Made by a program: the position numbers and the translations under genes. A DNA stretch of 64,000 nucleotides, from NCBI RefSeq assembly GCF_007565055.1, contig NC_044554.1, forward strand, positions 142,785,463-142,849,462. Reading direction: 5' to 3'. Below the pieces are notes generated by a model that made no database searches, was not told where the DNA came from, and saw only the letters and a program-made list of their open reading frames with translations. Positions 11,376 through 23,397 of the stretch are shown here, piece by piece; position 1 is the first letter of the stretch, and each line of letters begins with the position of its first letter. The stretch is from Rhinopithecus roxellana (lineage: Eukaryota > Chordata > Mammalia > Primates > Cercopithecidae).

Positions 11376-12814
11376 GCCTGATTTAAAATCTTAACATTGA
11401 AAAACATCTCTTATTAGTTTAATGCCACATCTTAACAGGAACTCTTGCTCTCTGTAATAATCCTGAAAGATCCTTTTTCCAACTTTGGTTGAACACATGC
11501 GATATCTATACACCACATTTTCCATTAAGTAAAAGTTATTCTAAAACAGCAAGTGAGACTAGGCCTCTGCTTAATTTTCCCTCTTCTGATGCAAATATCA
11601 TTCAATGCTGGAGCATTAGCAGTGGGGAAAATTTCTGTTCTCTGCTCCTGCTCAATTTGGTTCCACAAACAGTAAAGGAACATCTGCTGCATAACTTACT
11701 CCACAAAGCAGTGGGAATACAAACATAGAGCAATATAATCCCTATTCTCAAAAAATTCTCCAAAGCCCTGTAGGAAAGCTATATTGCATTATAATAATTT
11801 TTTATATACTCTGTTATAATCACAATAGGTCAAAGCTGGTACAGTTTAAATGCACCTCATGGCTTCTGCTCATTACTCTAATTCTATCCCTATCTCTGTC
11901 TCTGGCTATGTTTTCTTGTCTTTTGAGATTTTATTCATTTATCTAACATATATTTATTAAGTATTTACTATCTGCCAAGCACTGGACTAGGTACTCAGCA
12001 ATTCTGATTCAAAGGAAGTTGGGATTTTCTTGGATCACTGTATGCATATGTGTTTTTTTCTCCCTGAATCTTCTACTACCTTTATCTAATTAATCTTCCT
12101 TTTCTTCTTACTTCCTTCTCTACTTAACTGGTGCTGCCCTGTGCTCTAAGGGGCTCCATATGCTACTCTGTGTACTGTATCCAAGCTCCTCCCACTCACC
12201 CCTACCTTTAATCTTCATTCATTCTGAGCCTCATTCTCTCCGTTGTTCACCATGTAGCAATAGATGGTAAAAGACTTTGCCAAATATAAACCAGTTCTCA
12301 ATAATGGTGTTCTCAGCTAATATCAGTAATCTTCTGTGTTAAATTAGTTTCTTATCAATTGAAATAACAGAACCTTTAAGTTGTTTAAAATAGAGCATAC
12401 AAATGTAATATATTTTTCAAAACATTCAACAAGAGTTTTAAATAAATATTTAGAAGTGAGCACACAGAATGTTGATGATTTGTGGTACAGTTATCACAGT
12501 GCTGCTTAATGCAGACCTGGAAAATCTTTAAGTTTAGTCTTTGGCACTTTAAGGCTACTGAGCTCATTGTTTTGCAACAATTACGCTTATATAGAGACAT
12601 AGAGTTATGTTTAGGAAAATATTTCAACTTTTTCATTCATTTCTTTTGCAAAAATATATTGACTTTCTGTGTATATAGTTTGTGTGCTTGTTAAGCTGAA
12701 GTAGAGTTAATTAGCTTAGGTAAACATTGATGAGCACTTGGCTGGCACTCAGTACATCTGTTAAGAAATGAATGTACTTGGGAAGCAAGTCAATCTTTTA
12801 GAATTTGAAATTAT
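11376..12814. other. Low-repeat stretch without a recognised gene
   Basis: No convincing exon, pseudogene or RNA gene. A T-run lies near 11360-11375. A segment near 11940-11998 (AAGCACTGGACTAGGTACTC) resembles an ancient interspersed repeat with the 'caggcactgtgctaggcact' motif, but I cannot name the family safely. Confidence 0.45.
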
Positions 12815-12950
12815 ATAATATATATCTATAACTATAGCATATATTTATATATAATTTGTTATATATTATAACATAAATGTATACTATTGTATATAATATA
12901 TATAATTTATATGTTATGATTATAATATATATGATATATATATGTATCAG
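12815..12950. repeat. AT-rich (TA)n-like low-complexity run
   Basis: About 135 bp of nearly pure A/T built from TATA, ATAT and TTATAT units with few G/C. It lies immediately left of the inverted repeat at 12954 and may have grown from its TA-rich flank. Confidence 0.85.
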
Positions 12951-12953
12951 AGA

Positions 12954-13126
12954 TAGGAACAGAATTATTTGTTCCCACATGGTTATTCAAAACTAGCAGT
13001 ATTACTACAAGGCACTTGACCACTATTTGCAGTGGTAATGTGAATGGAGCAAACAAATGGTCAAGTACTTGGTGGTAATACTGATAATTTTGAATAGCTA
13101 TGTGGGGACAAATAATTCTGTTCCTA
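12954..13126. repeat. Inverted repeat: 69-bp arms, 35-bp spacer
   Basis: Left arm 12954-13022 (starts TAGGAACAGAATTATTTGT) and right arm 13058-13126 are reverse complements at 60 of 69 positions with no gap. A weaker match continues outward for about 10 bp. In a plus-strand transcript five of the nine mismatches would be G-U pairs, leaving only four unpaired positions. It could be a MITE-like DNA transposon relic or a local inverted duplication. I do not recognise the family and see no promoter. Confidence 0.9.
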
Positions 13127-13136
13127 CTTCTGTTAC

Positions 13137-14964
13137 TTAAAGATATAGAAACCAACGTTGAGAATTTTTTCTTTTATAAAACGTTTCTTTACAGATGAAT
13201 ATGTATTTGTTGCTTAGGCCAAAGTAAAACAGTAAATACAAAAAGAAATGTTTTCTAAACATGTAGCCAATGGCAATCCTTGATTATGTCTAAAACCACT
13301 GTCTTCCAGAGTCAATATAGCAAAGACTTGGGTACCCCAAATTCTCAGGGTTTGGGGTACAGTATAATTTTCTGGGAAGGCTTATATAAAATCATTCCAA
13401 ATTATTATTATTTTTTTTTTTGGAGGACTGGGAAATAGAGGACTGGGAATTGGAGCAAATTTTGAGGAACCTTAAATTGCTATTAGGACACCAATATGAC
13501 ATAGCAATCCATCATTATTTTCTAGGACTCTGGTTACCAAAGTTATAGAGAGCAAGTCAATTCTCCATTATTTCAGCAAAAGATAATGCAAATTTATGTT
13601 ATTGTTTGCTAGTTGATTTGATTCACTGCCTAAAATAAACTGATTCCTTCTGTTTTTAAAAATCCACTTTGAAGTCACACACAACAAAAATCATTCAGTT
13701 AGTTGAATTTGTTTTATAATTAGACCATGAGTGAAGACACCAGATATTTTAAAAAGCAATCCAAATGACTGAGTTTAGAAAATAAAATGAGATTACAGCA
13801 CCTCTTGAGAGTGTTTGAGGAGGCCTTTTTTCCTTTTTTATTGCAATGGCAAGGTTGGAAGAAACTGCGACGAGTAAGAGGCAGAGAACCATAGCTGAGT
13901 GTAGCATCATGTCTTCTAGAGAATCTCTCAGAAGAAGCTAGATGACAGAAAGGAATTCTCAGAATCTAGTGAGTTACTTCAAGCTATTATTAGAAGATAT
14001 TTGCTAAGAGTTGGACCAATACCGTGATGACAGACTGTTCTGCTTTTTTGGTTTGACATGGTATAACCAACCACATAGAATTTTCATTCACATTTTATTT
14101 TTAAAATGCTTAATCAACTCAATACATGCTCAGCTGGTGAAAAGTCACGTTCTGTGCATCCTGGGCATAGTGCTGTATAATTAAAAGAGAGCTGGATGAG
14201 GGCACACAAAGCCTGCTTCTGAATCGCCCTGTAGTGTTCACACCACCAAGATGAAACTCAAATAAGATTATGTTTTTTAATGTCTTGTAAACTATAAAGT
14301 GGCTTTTAGCATGCAGAAATATTCTTTGCCTTTTGATTCTTCTGTATCTAGTAGGTCAAAACATTCTGACTCTATACCAAGATAAGATTATACATGAACA
14401 AATATTGCTTAAAATAGAAATCAGAGGAAAAATAGAATATGGAGGATTCTTGTCCTTCAGTTCCTTTATAGTTTCTTACCTTTCTCATCCTTCCAACAAT
14501 TACTCAGAATTTTGCCCTTCAGTTTATAATACAGCTCTTTATAAAAATAAAATACTGTCATATTACTATAAATTAGACATATGTATAGAGAAGCGTAGAT
14601 GTGCCATGATTACATTCTCATTCAAACCAATTCTTAACTCAATGTGAGTCTTTTATACTTTGCACATTAAGATGAAAACTAAAGTCCAAAGTTGGGCCTG
14701 ATCTGAATCTGGTCATAAATCACTTGATAAATATATTACAGGAAGTCTGTAATACTTGTGAGATGTTTAGTTACAGCATTAGCATATAAAACTCATTTGA
14801 AAATGGTTGGCACATGCAGTTTTGAAACTTTACCTCAAAATATAAAATAAATATACAGATATCCTTCACATTTATTTAAAGTTTCTTTAAGATGTCTTTC
14901 CTATTGACTTACATTATTTAGTATTGAATTCATCACCAAAATAGTAAAATTTCCTTAGCCAAGT
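13137..14964. other. Unique-looking stretch, no gene seen
   Basis: No repeat family, pseudogene or coding signal recognised. A T-run lies near 13410-13423. The longest open frame (14333-14647, plus) has no recognisable domain, and the surrounding AT-rich composition makes chance the best explanation. Confidence 0.5.
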
Positions 14965-15160
14965 GAGTCTCCTGCCTTGGTCTCCCGAGTAGCTGGGATT
15001 ACAGGTGTGTACCACCACACCTGGATAATTTTTCTATTTTTAATAGAGAGGGGGTTTCACTGTGTTGGCAGGCTGGTCTCAAACTCCTGACCTCAAATAA
15101 TCCACTTGCTTCAGCTTCCCCAAGTGCTGGGATTACAACGGTGAGCCACAGCTCCCGGCC
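14965..15160 (-). mobile_element. Alu lacking its 3' end, antisense
   Basis: Runs from GTCTCCTGCCTTGGTCTCCC (inside the right monomer) to GCTCCCGGCC (complement of the Alu 5' end). About 95 bp of the Alu 3' end plus the A-tail is missing. The intact 5' end abuts a pyrimidine minisatellite. Confidence 0.9.
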
Positions 15161-15253
15161 TCCTTTCGTCTCTCCTCCTTTCCCCTCCTCTCCCCTCCTT
15201 TCCCCTCCTTTCCCCTCCTTTCCCCTCCCATCCTCTTCTGTCCTTTCTTTCCA
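15161..15253 (+). repeat. Pyrimidine minisatellite, 10-bp unit
   Basis: About 93 bp of nearly pure C/T. The centre is a tandem array of the unit TTTCCCCTCC (about four good copies at 15178-15226), degenerating at both ends. Confidence 0.9.
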
Positions 15254-15520
15254 GGCATATAAAACCCTGTTAAATAACGATCATGGTGTCTGATAAGGAT
15301 TTCAGTTTAAGTTTCCATAACTTATTAAACCATAAAACATTTCAGAATATCATCTTGTACCTTAAGGCCTCGGTCATCTTGTACTTTAAAGACTGAAACA
15401 AAGGAAGGGTGGATTTTAGTAGAGGACAGGGACATTTGACTCTGGAACATGAAACCCAACCCAGCAAAGGCAGCCTTAGTTAGACAGGTTGGGAGGTGCA
15501 GTGGAGAAACTGAAGCAACC

Positions 15521-15710
15521 GTCTAGTACAGGATCTTAACCTGAATCCAGCAGGCTTCTCGAAGGCCTGTGGATGAGCTACAAAAGGCTCAAAACCCCTG
15601 GAAATTGCATGCAAAATTTTATCTGCCTGTTCCTTTTCCATGGGAATAGGGTCCAAAACGTCATTAAAATTCTTCCAGGGATCTTGGATATAAAGAAGAG
15701 TTAAGAAAAG
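15521..15710 (+). mobile_element. hAT-type nonautonomous DNA transposon relic
   Basis: About 190 bp with imperfect ends matching the 'nnttaacct ... ggttaagaa' pattern of hAT-Charlie elements (ATCTTAACCTGAATCCAGCA near 15532; AGAGTTAAGAAAAG near 15697) and an interior with CTGTGGATGAGCTACAAAAG and GCATGCAAAATTTTATCTG. The exact MER family and the strand are not certain. Confidence 0.5.
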
Positions 15711-17329
15711 TCAATCTGGAGGACCCTTTAGAAAGATTTTTCTATGTTAGGTACAGAGACAAGCAGGTGGAATCTGCATTTTAAAAAAGAAAAAGCATAA
15801 CTTCATCATTTTTTCTATTTTAAAGCTGCCAAGCTTAGGGTTAGGTGGGAACATTTTTTTCTTTAAAATTTCAAATATGTATTATTGTCAAATACTTTCT
15901 AATTAAAAAATAAAAATCTTGGTTTTCTGGTTTTACATTGATAAATTATAAAATAGATATTAAATATATTCTGTGACAAAGCAGTACAACTTGTACATTG
16001 TAGATTTTGAATAAATAATGCTTTCCTTGGTAAAATACAGTGTAAATTGCTGAGGGTCCTTTAGAATCAGTTGCAAGGTTAAGCTACTTGGGGGAACACA
16101 GATAAATATGGCATGGTTACAGGCCTATAGCAGCTTAAAATGCATTTGGGAGGCATATAACCATATGTCAGAAATTAGGTTGTATAAACATTGGTCAATT
16201 AGCATTTTCTGACATTAGTATTTTATTTTTCAAAAGTAATTTAACATAAGTAACTGATATTATAAGCGCCTATATTTTAAAATAAAACAAGACTTAAAAG
16301 ACTATAAAGAAGAGCTATTATTACTTGTAGAATAATTTTTAAAGAGTCGTTTTTGTGGTTGACGTCAATTTATTCTAATACCATTAATATAAATGGAGAT
16401 AAAACTATGAAACCAGCAAAGGAAATCCAGTTCGGTAAAAGAAGAAAATTAAAAATTCATTTCACTTTCCCAGCCTTTACTGAAAGCTTCACTTTTAAAT
16501 AGCAAAAGGTAATTATTTAAATATTGCAAAGCTTGACCACTGATTAAGTAATCTGGAAACTTTGCTTGCTTACCTGACTTGGCCAGTGCTCTTGTTGGAA
16601 ATGTACTCTGGATGTTTCTGGTTAAAAATGGGTGTGGATTTATAGACACACACACACACCTGACCTACAACCTCACCTGCATAGAAACAAGAGCATAGTT
16701 ACCGGAAAACAAACTTTAAAAAGTAGGCTGGTCTGAAAGACTCTGTACTTCTTTCCAGTTCTCATGCTTCTCACACTAAAAAAGCTCTTTTCTTTTTCTC
16801 TAAATTCAGATTGAATGTCCTCATAAAATGAGGTTAAATACCATCTTTGTGGTTCTTTCTCTTTTACTTTTTATTTCCCAAGGTAATTTAATGTTTGGCT
16901 GAAGTTCAGCACACACACAAAAAAAAAGGAAGAAGGAAACCGGAATGAATTTAAGAACTGTGTGCATGCCATTGTTCTTGATGAGAGTGCTGTGAGGCTT
17001 GCAGATTAGAAATAAAGCAAATAGAAATTCCTAAGGGTTACTCTGTTTACAGGAATATAATTAACAGCTAAAGAGATTGAGTCCTTTTTTTTTTTTTTGA
17101 GAGAGAGAAGGAAATAATTCTGTTTTAAAATTGAACATTTTCATAATTTGATTATTCTTTACAATTTTTCTATAAAACCTTTACTGTGCACAAAAATAGA
17201 AAACAGCAATTAGATAAGTTTAAATTTATCTAATAGATACTATTTAATTAATTGGCAGTAGTTATTTAATTACTGTTAAAATAATGTAGGGCAGGATGTC
17301 ATCAAATTTGTTTTTTTGCACAGCCCAGG
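15711..17329. other. Low-repeat stretch without a recognised gene
   Basis: AT-rich sequence with a short CA run (16646-16659), an A-run near 16918 and T14 near 17084. No exon, pseudogene or repeat family recognised. Confidence 0.5.
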
Positions 17330-17840
17330 AAATAGGAACGATTTTGACATTTTTAAATGGTTGGGGAAAAAAAACAAAAGAATCATATTTTGTGATATGT
17401 GAAAGTTATATGAAATTCACTTTCAGTGTCCATAAATAGAGATTTGGCGGATGGCATGCAGCCATGTGCATTTACTTATTAGTGTTTGTGGCTACTTTTG
17501 TACTGCAACAGCAAAGTCCGGTACAGTCCAGGACAGTGGATACCAAAATCTGTGCACACTAAGTCCCATATCTGGCCCTGCGTAACCCACAGATATGAAA
17601 AGTTGGTCCTCCATATATGCAGGTTTGGCATCCTGTGAACACAGTATTTTTGATCCACTTTTGGTTGTGGATGCAGAGCTTATATGAAGGACTGTATTTA
17701 TTTAAAAAAAAATTCTCCTCTATGTGAACCCACACCATTCAAACCTATGTTGTTTAAGGGTCAGCTGTGCTTGTGACAGGGACTGTATGATCTGCAAAAC
17801 TGAAAATATTTACTATCTTTAGTAAATGTTTACAGAAAAT
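17330..17840. mobile_element. hAT relic split by a Tigger insertion
   Basis: The outer element is recognisable on both sides of the insert: GATATGTGAAAGTTATATGA and TTCAGTGTCCATAAATAGAG before it, and TGAAAATATTTACTATCTTT after it. These belong to a single hAT-family repeat whose halves rejoin when 17522-17769 is removed. It is strongly diverged and the exact family is uncertain. Confidence 0.65.
17524..17767 (-). mobile_element. Tigger-type DNA transposon, nested
   Basis: Starts after a TA dinucleotide (17522-17523) with CAGTCC and GATACCAAAATCTGTGCA, and ends with TTTAAGGGTCAGCTG, the complement of a Tigger terminal CAGCTGACCCTTAAAC; the second TA is now TG. Interior phrases such as ACAGTATTTTTGATCCACTT fit a TcMar-Tigger nonautonomous element. 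About 244 bp, so internally deleted. Confidence 0.75.
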
Positions 17841-17875
17841 GTTTATTGAAGCGTAATCCAGGGTATTGTTTATAA

Positions 17876-18110
17876 ATTCCTTTCCTTTCCCTTCCTCCCT
17901 CCCTCCCTCCCTCCCTCCCTCCCATCCTTCCTTCCTTCCTTCCTTCCTTCCTTCCTTCCTTCCTTCCTTCCTTCCTTCCTTCCTTCCTTCCTTCCTTCCT
18001 TCCTTCCTTCCTTCCTTCTTCCTTCCTTCCTCCTTTCCTTCCTTCCTCCCTCCCATCCTCCCTTCCTCCCTCCACCCCTCCATCCCTCCATCCCTCCATC
18101 CCTCACTTCT
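17876..18110 (+). repeat. (TTCC)n/(TCCC)n pyrimidine tract
   Basis: About 235 bp of nearly pure C/T: a CCCT-rich flank, a perfect TTCC core of about 93 bp (17926-18018, roughly 23 units), then TCC, CATC and CCATCC-type units. It opens frames on both strands (poly-PSFL or poly-EGRK reading), which are artefacts. Such tracts are length-polymorphic and can form triplex structures. Confidence 0.97.
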
Positions 18111-18140
18111 CTCACTCTTTTTTTTTTTGTTTCTTTTTTT

Positions 18141-21100
18141 TGTGGGGGAGGGTCTAATTGCTCTGAATATATTAACAAATGTACTGTGCAGGAATGGGAG
18201 TGATGGTCGTCTTGCTCCTGGTGTTAAAGGGGATGTGCTTCTAGTATTTTAACTTCAGACGTAGTGCTGCTTTTGGCTGAGTTGACCATGTTAAGAAGGT
18301 AACCATTATTCTTAAATTACCTCTCTTAAAAGCAGGAATGTTGGATTTTGTTCTATAAAGATGGGTATATGGATTTTCTCATTTGATATAGAAAATTTTA
18401 CTGTTTTCCTAATTAAACTTTCCATGGTCCTGAAAGAAACCTCATGTAGCTAAGTTGTGTATTCTTTAACTGTACTGCTGATTTGTATACTTGTCTAACT
18501 ATGCTTTCTTCCTTACACAGGTTCTCAAAGGGAACCTTCCCTGGAACATGCTATTCAAATGGAATCCTTCTTGCTGAAGGTTAAGAAACTTGACCTATAA
18601 TTTTAATTTTAAATCCAGCCAGCCTTTGCAAAGCAAAGAAATGACTGGGCAATACTCCTTAAATTTCTCTGTTAGTGAAAAGTTGGGGAAAGCTTTCAAC
18701 TTCTTGCTGACTGAGAGTGATTATGGGAAAATCTCAAAATATTCTGCATCCCTGTTAAACTTCTCACATAGTATTCATTTAAATAAATATAAGATAAGAG
18801 TGAAAAAGAGGAAGTCGAGTACCTGTGGGGTAGTGAAAGTAGATCCTGTAATGTCTGAGCGGATCAGTGTCTTTAGGTCTCTCCCACTAGGGTGATAATG
18901 CAATGTGTCCTCTAACCCAGGACAATTTTGAAAGTAAAAGGAGGCAATAAAGTCATTGGAATTATGGCATCTTAAAATAATATTTTGAAATGTATATTTG
19001 TTAGCCAAAATTGGTTTTATTGTGTAATAGATCACAAATAGTTCTATGAAAGATTATTCTTAGAAGTAAAATTATTAAAGTATATTCATGTGCATGATGG
19101 CAAATTATACAAATTATTCTTTGTATATATTTATGTTAATCATTTTCTTAACTGTACCTATCTGATACCAGGTGGGTGGTATTTTTTCTGGCATTAACTG
19201 TCTTTATTTTTTCAATGTGACCTCATATTTATTTTTTCCTAAAATTGCCTGCAATAATCTTCAAAGTCAATCTTACGGTTAATGGATTTGGAACTGTCAA
19301 CAGCTTCAATTTACTCTTCCTGTAGGTCATATTACATCCTATTTTTAATTAAGAAAATAATCTTTCTATAGCTGATGGTTTACCTGGTATTTGAGAAAGT
19401 CCAGTTCACCGGAGGACAGTTTTAATTCTAATTTTAATCTTATTGAAATATTATCTCAAATATTGTCTTTTAGCCTCTGCTTAGAGTATCTTCTTCAACA
19501 GAAAATTTTACAAGACGAAACAAGTAAAATAAATCATCTTGCCTTATAATTATTTTAAATGTTTCATTAAATTTCCAAGCTACAAAATTGTAGGGCCTCT
19601 CTATTTCATTCTATTCAGGAAGAGAATATAAGTGTATCTAACTATATACTCTTTTAATAATAAATCGAGCTATTTTTCTCTTGGAGTTGATTCTTTTGAG
19701 GGCATTGTTCTATATTTTTATAAGTTTAATTGTTCACACAAGTCATTAGTTAAATAAAAGATTAGGATTACCTATTCACTTTGTGTGTGTGTGTGTCCAT
19801 CTGTTTGTATTTCAGTTTATCAGTCTCTTACTAAGAAAATGTATATATATTTAAAAAAGCTGACAGTGGAAAGTAGGTATTCCTCTTTCCCAGTCTATGG
19901 GTCTTCTTGAGGCAATAATGATTACTTTCTGAGCCTTCTTCCAGAAATACTTTCTCTCTGTTAAAGCATGTCTCTATCTGTTTATCATCTCTCAATAATC
20001 TATCTATTTATTTCTTTATCTACCTATTTATATTTGTATATTAACACAAATGGTGCCATTCTATTAATACTTCTGAACCTCTTTTTATGTAAGAATATTG
20101 AAAATTGTACCATATTAGGACAGGTATTTGGAAACTATTCAGTAAATGAAAGAGAATAATGTCTTGCAGAGAGCATTGATGTATCACTATTTTCTAAATC
20201 CTGTACAGGCAAATAGTTATTTTTTAAAATATTGGGTTTGGAGAAAAAAGACTCTTTGGATTAAAGGAATAGATAGCTCCAGAATTTGTTATTGAGCAGT
20301 ATAATTTTATACCAAATATTTAAATGCATAGTGTTTTTATAAGCCTCTCATAATCAATGTCTGTAACCTACAGGTTCTTGCTCTGTCAAAATTAGTTACA
20401 CTTCCCGTTGCAGAACAATAATGCTTTATTTCCATTAAGCATAAAGTCTCTGAACTTGGAGGGTAGTACATCTAAACACTTGATAAACCTGTGGTATTTT
20501 TATAATATAAATGTAAATGAGATTTATTCCTTGGTATTTGCCCTGTGAGCTAAATAAGATTAAGTAGAATTGTGCATGTAGCTTTTGGATTAGAGATTCA
20601 AGTCCTTCAATCAGGCTCTAACCTGTAGCTTGTGGTGATAAACTTTGTACTTTTTCCCATAAAAATGCTCTTATATCTTAAACAGGCATAGCATTTTTTC
20701 CTCCCATGATGGAGATCAGGGACCTAGCCTGGCCAGTTTCCTCAGCCCAATTCAGGGAGGGCCTGTTTTGGAAGACATGAATAAAATTAAAACGAATTGT
20801 GCATAGCTGGGAGGCAGCCATAGTAAATCTGAAGTGAGATCCCCAAATAGTTCTCAAGTAGATGAAGAATAGATACAGATAATGGGAAGAAGAAAGCAGA
20901 GCCAGAGAGTAACAGAAGGAGGGAAAGGAGGGAGTACCCACTGGATTTGAGGAGGAAAGAGTGGTAGGGCTCTTGAGTGATGTGTGGGGCATTTGACTCC
21001 ATTCGCAGACTGGAGAATATGGATATGGTCGTACCATGAGATTAGAGGATAAAGAACCTTTTTAAGATGGCAAATAAGGTGTTATAATGTGATCCACATT

Positions 21101-21489
21101 TTAAAAGTTATGTTTTAACATAAAAGAATAAATATATTCATAAGCTGCAGACATAAAAGCACCAAGACATAGAATAATGTATCTTTCTAGGGAAACTATG
21201 AGTCTTTCCATAGGGAATCATTTTATTTTGATAGCTTCAAAAATTCTAATAGAAGATTATCTCCTGAAAGAGAATATAGCTCCTCTAGTTGATCTTATTC
21301 TTAAGGGCTAAATATTGTATATACAAATCCACAATGAAAATTAGTTTTCAAAGATGAATTTTAAAAGTCAACTAAATTGTATATTCTTATAAGTACAAAT
21401 TGATATTTTCTGTGCTTGATGATTAAACCATACATTAACAGTCCGCAGTCCTGCTAAAACTCTTCATTCATTTCCCTCTTGATTTGATT
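18141..21489. other. Long low-repeat stretch, no gene recognised
   Basis: About 3.3 kb of mostly unique AT-rich sequence. Named items are a TG run (19782-19796) and a TATC/TATT-rich low-complexity patch (19975-20035). Open frames at 18590-18895 (plus) and 21037-20678 (minus, 119 codons) have no recognised domain. I see no splice-flanked exon that I would defend. Confidence 0.5.
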
Positions 21490-21512
21490 AATTAATTAAT
21501 TAATTTATTTAT

Positions 21513-21753
21513 TGAGACACAGTCTCACTCTGTTTCTCAACTTGGAGTGCAGTGGCATGATCACAGTCCACTGCAGCCTCTACCTTCTGGGCTCAAGTGA
21601 TCCTCCCACCACAGCCTCCAGAATAGCTGGGACTACAAGCATGTGCCACCCATACCCAGCTAATTTTTGTGTTTTTTGTAGAGATAGGGTCTCACTAAGT
21701 TGCCCAGTCTCCAAAAGTGCTGAGATTACAGGTGTGAGCCACTACATCCGACC
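21513..21753 (-). mobile_element. AluJ-like, antisense, internal deletion
   Basis: Preceded by an (ATTA)n-type tail remnant at 21487-21512. It begins TGAGACACAGTCTCACTCTG and ends ATCCGACC, the complement of the 5' end. About 45 bp is missing in the left monomer, where TTGCCCAGTCTCC joins directly to AAAAGTGCTGAG. High divergence points to an old AluJ. Confidence 0.88.
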
Positions 21754-21992
21754 CCTCTTAGTTGATTAATACAGAATTTTAAGTTCATATTTTTTGCCAT
21801 TGCTATATATTGTTTTTATAGAATTACCATACAAAATATTGTTGGTTGTTTACTTAAGACTATTTTTCTTTCATATAGCTCTCTTTTCTGAAACATACTG
21901 AGTTGGTTCAGCTTTTCCTTTTCTACTGTGCTGTTTTATATTTAAGATGGGCCCCATAGCCAGACTTAGGGGCTAGATTGATTAGTGTATTT

Positions 21993-22180
21993 AAGTGGTT
22001 CTTAACCAGGGGACATTTGGCAATGTCTGGAGACATTTTTGATTGTTGCGATTGGGGAGGGTGCTATAGGTATCTAGTGGGTAGAGAGCAAGGAGGATTT
22101 TAAACAATGTACAGAATAGCTCCCTCCAACAAAGAATTATCCATCCCAAAATGTCATTAGTGATGAGGCTGAACTCCTGG
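21993..22180 (+). mobile_element. hAT-Charlie nonautonomous MER element
   Basis: Begins AGTGGTTCTTAACCAGGGGA, with the interior GGCAATGTCTGGAGACATTT and ATCTAGTGGGTAGAG, and ends with CCCAAAATGTCATTAGTG and GAGGCTGAACTCCTG. The layout is that of a short hAT-Charlie MER repeat of about 190 bp. Which MER number applies is not settled. Confidence 0.75.
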
Positions 22181-23077
22181 TCTATTTTTACCCAATCATG
22201 GTGATCCCCTTTCTAAATCACTGTTGGTTTAGGCATAAATATGTGATATAATTCTTGCTGATGAAATAGGGGAAATCTAAGGAAAGTTTCTTCTCATTAA
22301 TAAAAATCAATAAATGTAAAGAAAATGGCTCCCTTTTCCACTGATATGGTCATATCTGGATGCAGTGTATTGAACTCCGACAGCCACCGTAGTTTCATGA
22401 GGATGATTAGGAAAAAACATGTTGATGTACCTTAAAGAACCTGAGTGAAAGACGGAGAGAATCTGTGTGTGTGTACGTGTGTGTGTGCACCTCTGTGTGT
22501 GTCTAAATATCAGAATCACCATTTTAATCAGCCTCCAGCCTGAAACTGTCATATCTTAGGGCTTTTTCTAAGAAAAAAATTTTCTTCTTATTGTTTAAGC
22601 CAGCTGAGTTTTTGTTACTTTTAGCTATCAGGCAGCATCCTAATTGATAACATTATTTAGCATTTGCTTATTTCATAATTACATATTTAACTTTTTTGAC
22701 ATTTAGTTTCATTTTTGATTGATATTTCTTTTATGCTGTATCTTTATCATTGTTTATTTTGCTTTACTAATAGGCTGGGTAAAATTTTTTTGTGTGTATA
22801 ATTTTAGAAGAAGCGTACACTGGTGATATTAATTGATCTTTGTAAGTCTAAAATGCCTTTTTGTTCATCTCCTGGGGATGGGAGCTTGCGTGAATGTTGG
22901 ATTATTCATAGTTCAGTACATTTTAGATACAGCTGTTGAGGGTTCTGCCTATTTAGTGTGCACCATCTTCTACTTGGTATGGAAGAAAGGTTTGAGGACC
23001 ATCTGTCGTTATTGTGTGACCTATTTTTTTTTTCCTTGTCCAGAAGCTTGTAGAATTATTTGCTTGTTCTTAAAATT
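22181..23077. other. Low-repeat stretch with a TG/CA run
   Basis: Holds an imperfect TG microsatellite at 22463-22502 (TG units broken by TACG and CACC). No gene recognised in the remainder. Confidence 0.55.
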
Positions 23078-23092
23078 AAAAATGTTAATCAA

Positions 23093-23382
23093 GGCCAGGC
23101 GTGGTGGCTCACGCCTGTAATCCCAGCACTTTGGGAGGCTGAGGCGGGCAAATCACCTGAGGTCAGGAGTTCGAGACTAACCTGGCCAACATGGCAAAAC
23201 CCAGTCTCTATTAAAAATACAAAAATTAGCTGGGCATGGTGGTGCGCACCTGTAATCCCAACTACTCAGGAGGCTGAGGCAGGAGAATCTCTAGAACCTG
23301 GGAGACGGCTGTTGCAGTGAGCCAAGATGGCACAACTGCACTCCAAATGGGCAACAGAGAGAGACTCTGTCTCAAAGAAAAA
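23093..23382 (+). mobile_element. Alu (S-type), full length with clear TSD
   Basis: Full Alu starting GGCCAGGCGTGGTGGCTCAC and ending in an A-tail. Target duplication AAAAATGTTAATCAA (23078-23092) versus AAAAATGTTAATTAA (23383-23397), one mismatch. It sits immediately 5' of the LSM5 pseudogene. Confidence 0.95.
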
Positions 23383-23397
23383 AAAAATGTTAATTAA

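Noticed and set aside
17754..18252. Long open frames on both strands over the TTCC tract
   Set aside because: They are translations of a simple repeat (poly EGRK / SFLP) with no start context or conserved domain.
20678..21037. 119-codon minus-strand open frame in low-repeat DNA
   Set aside because: No domain, no splice-site pattern and a strong overlapping alternative frame; best explained by chance.
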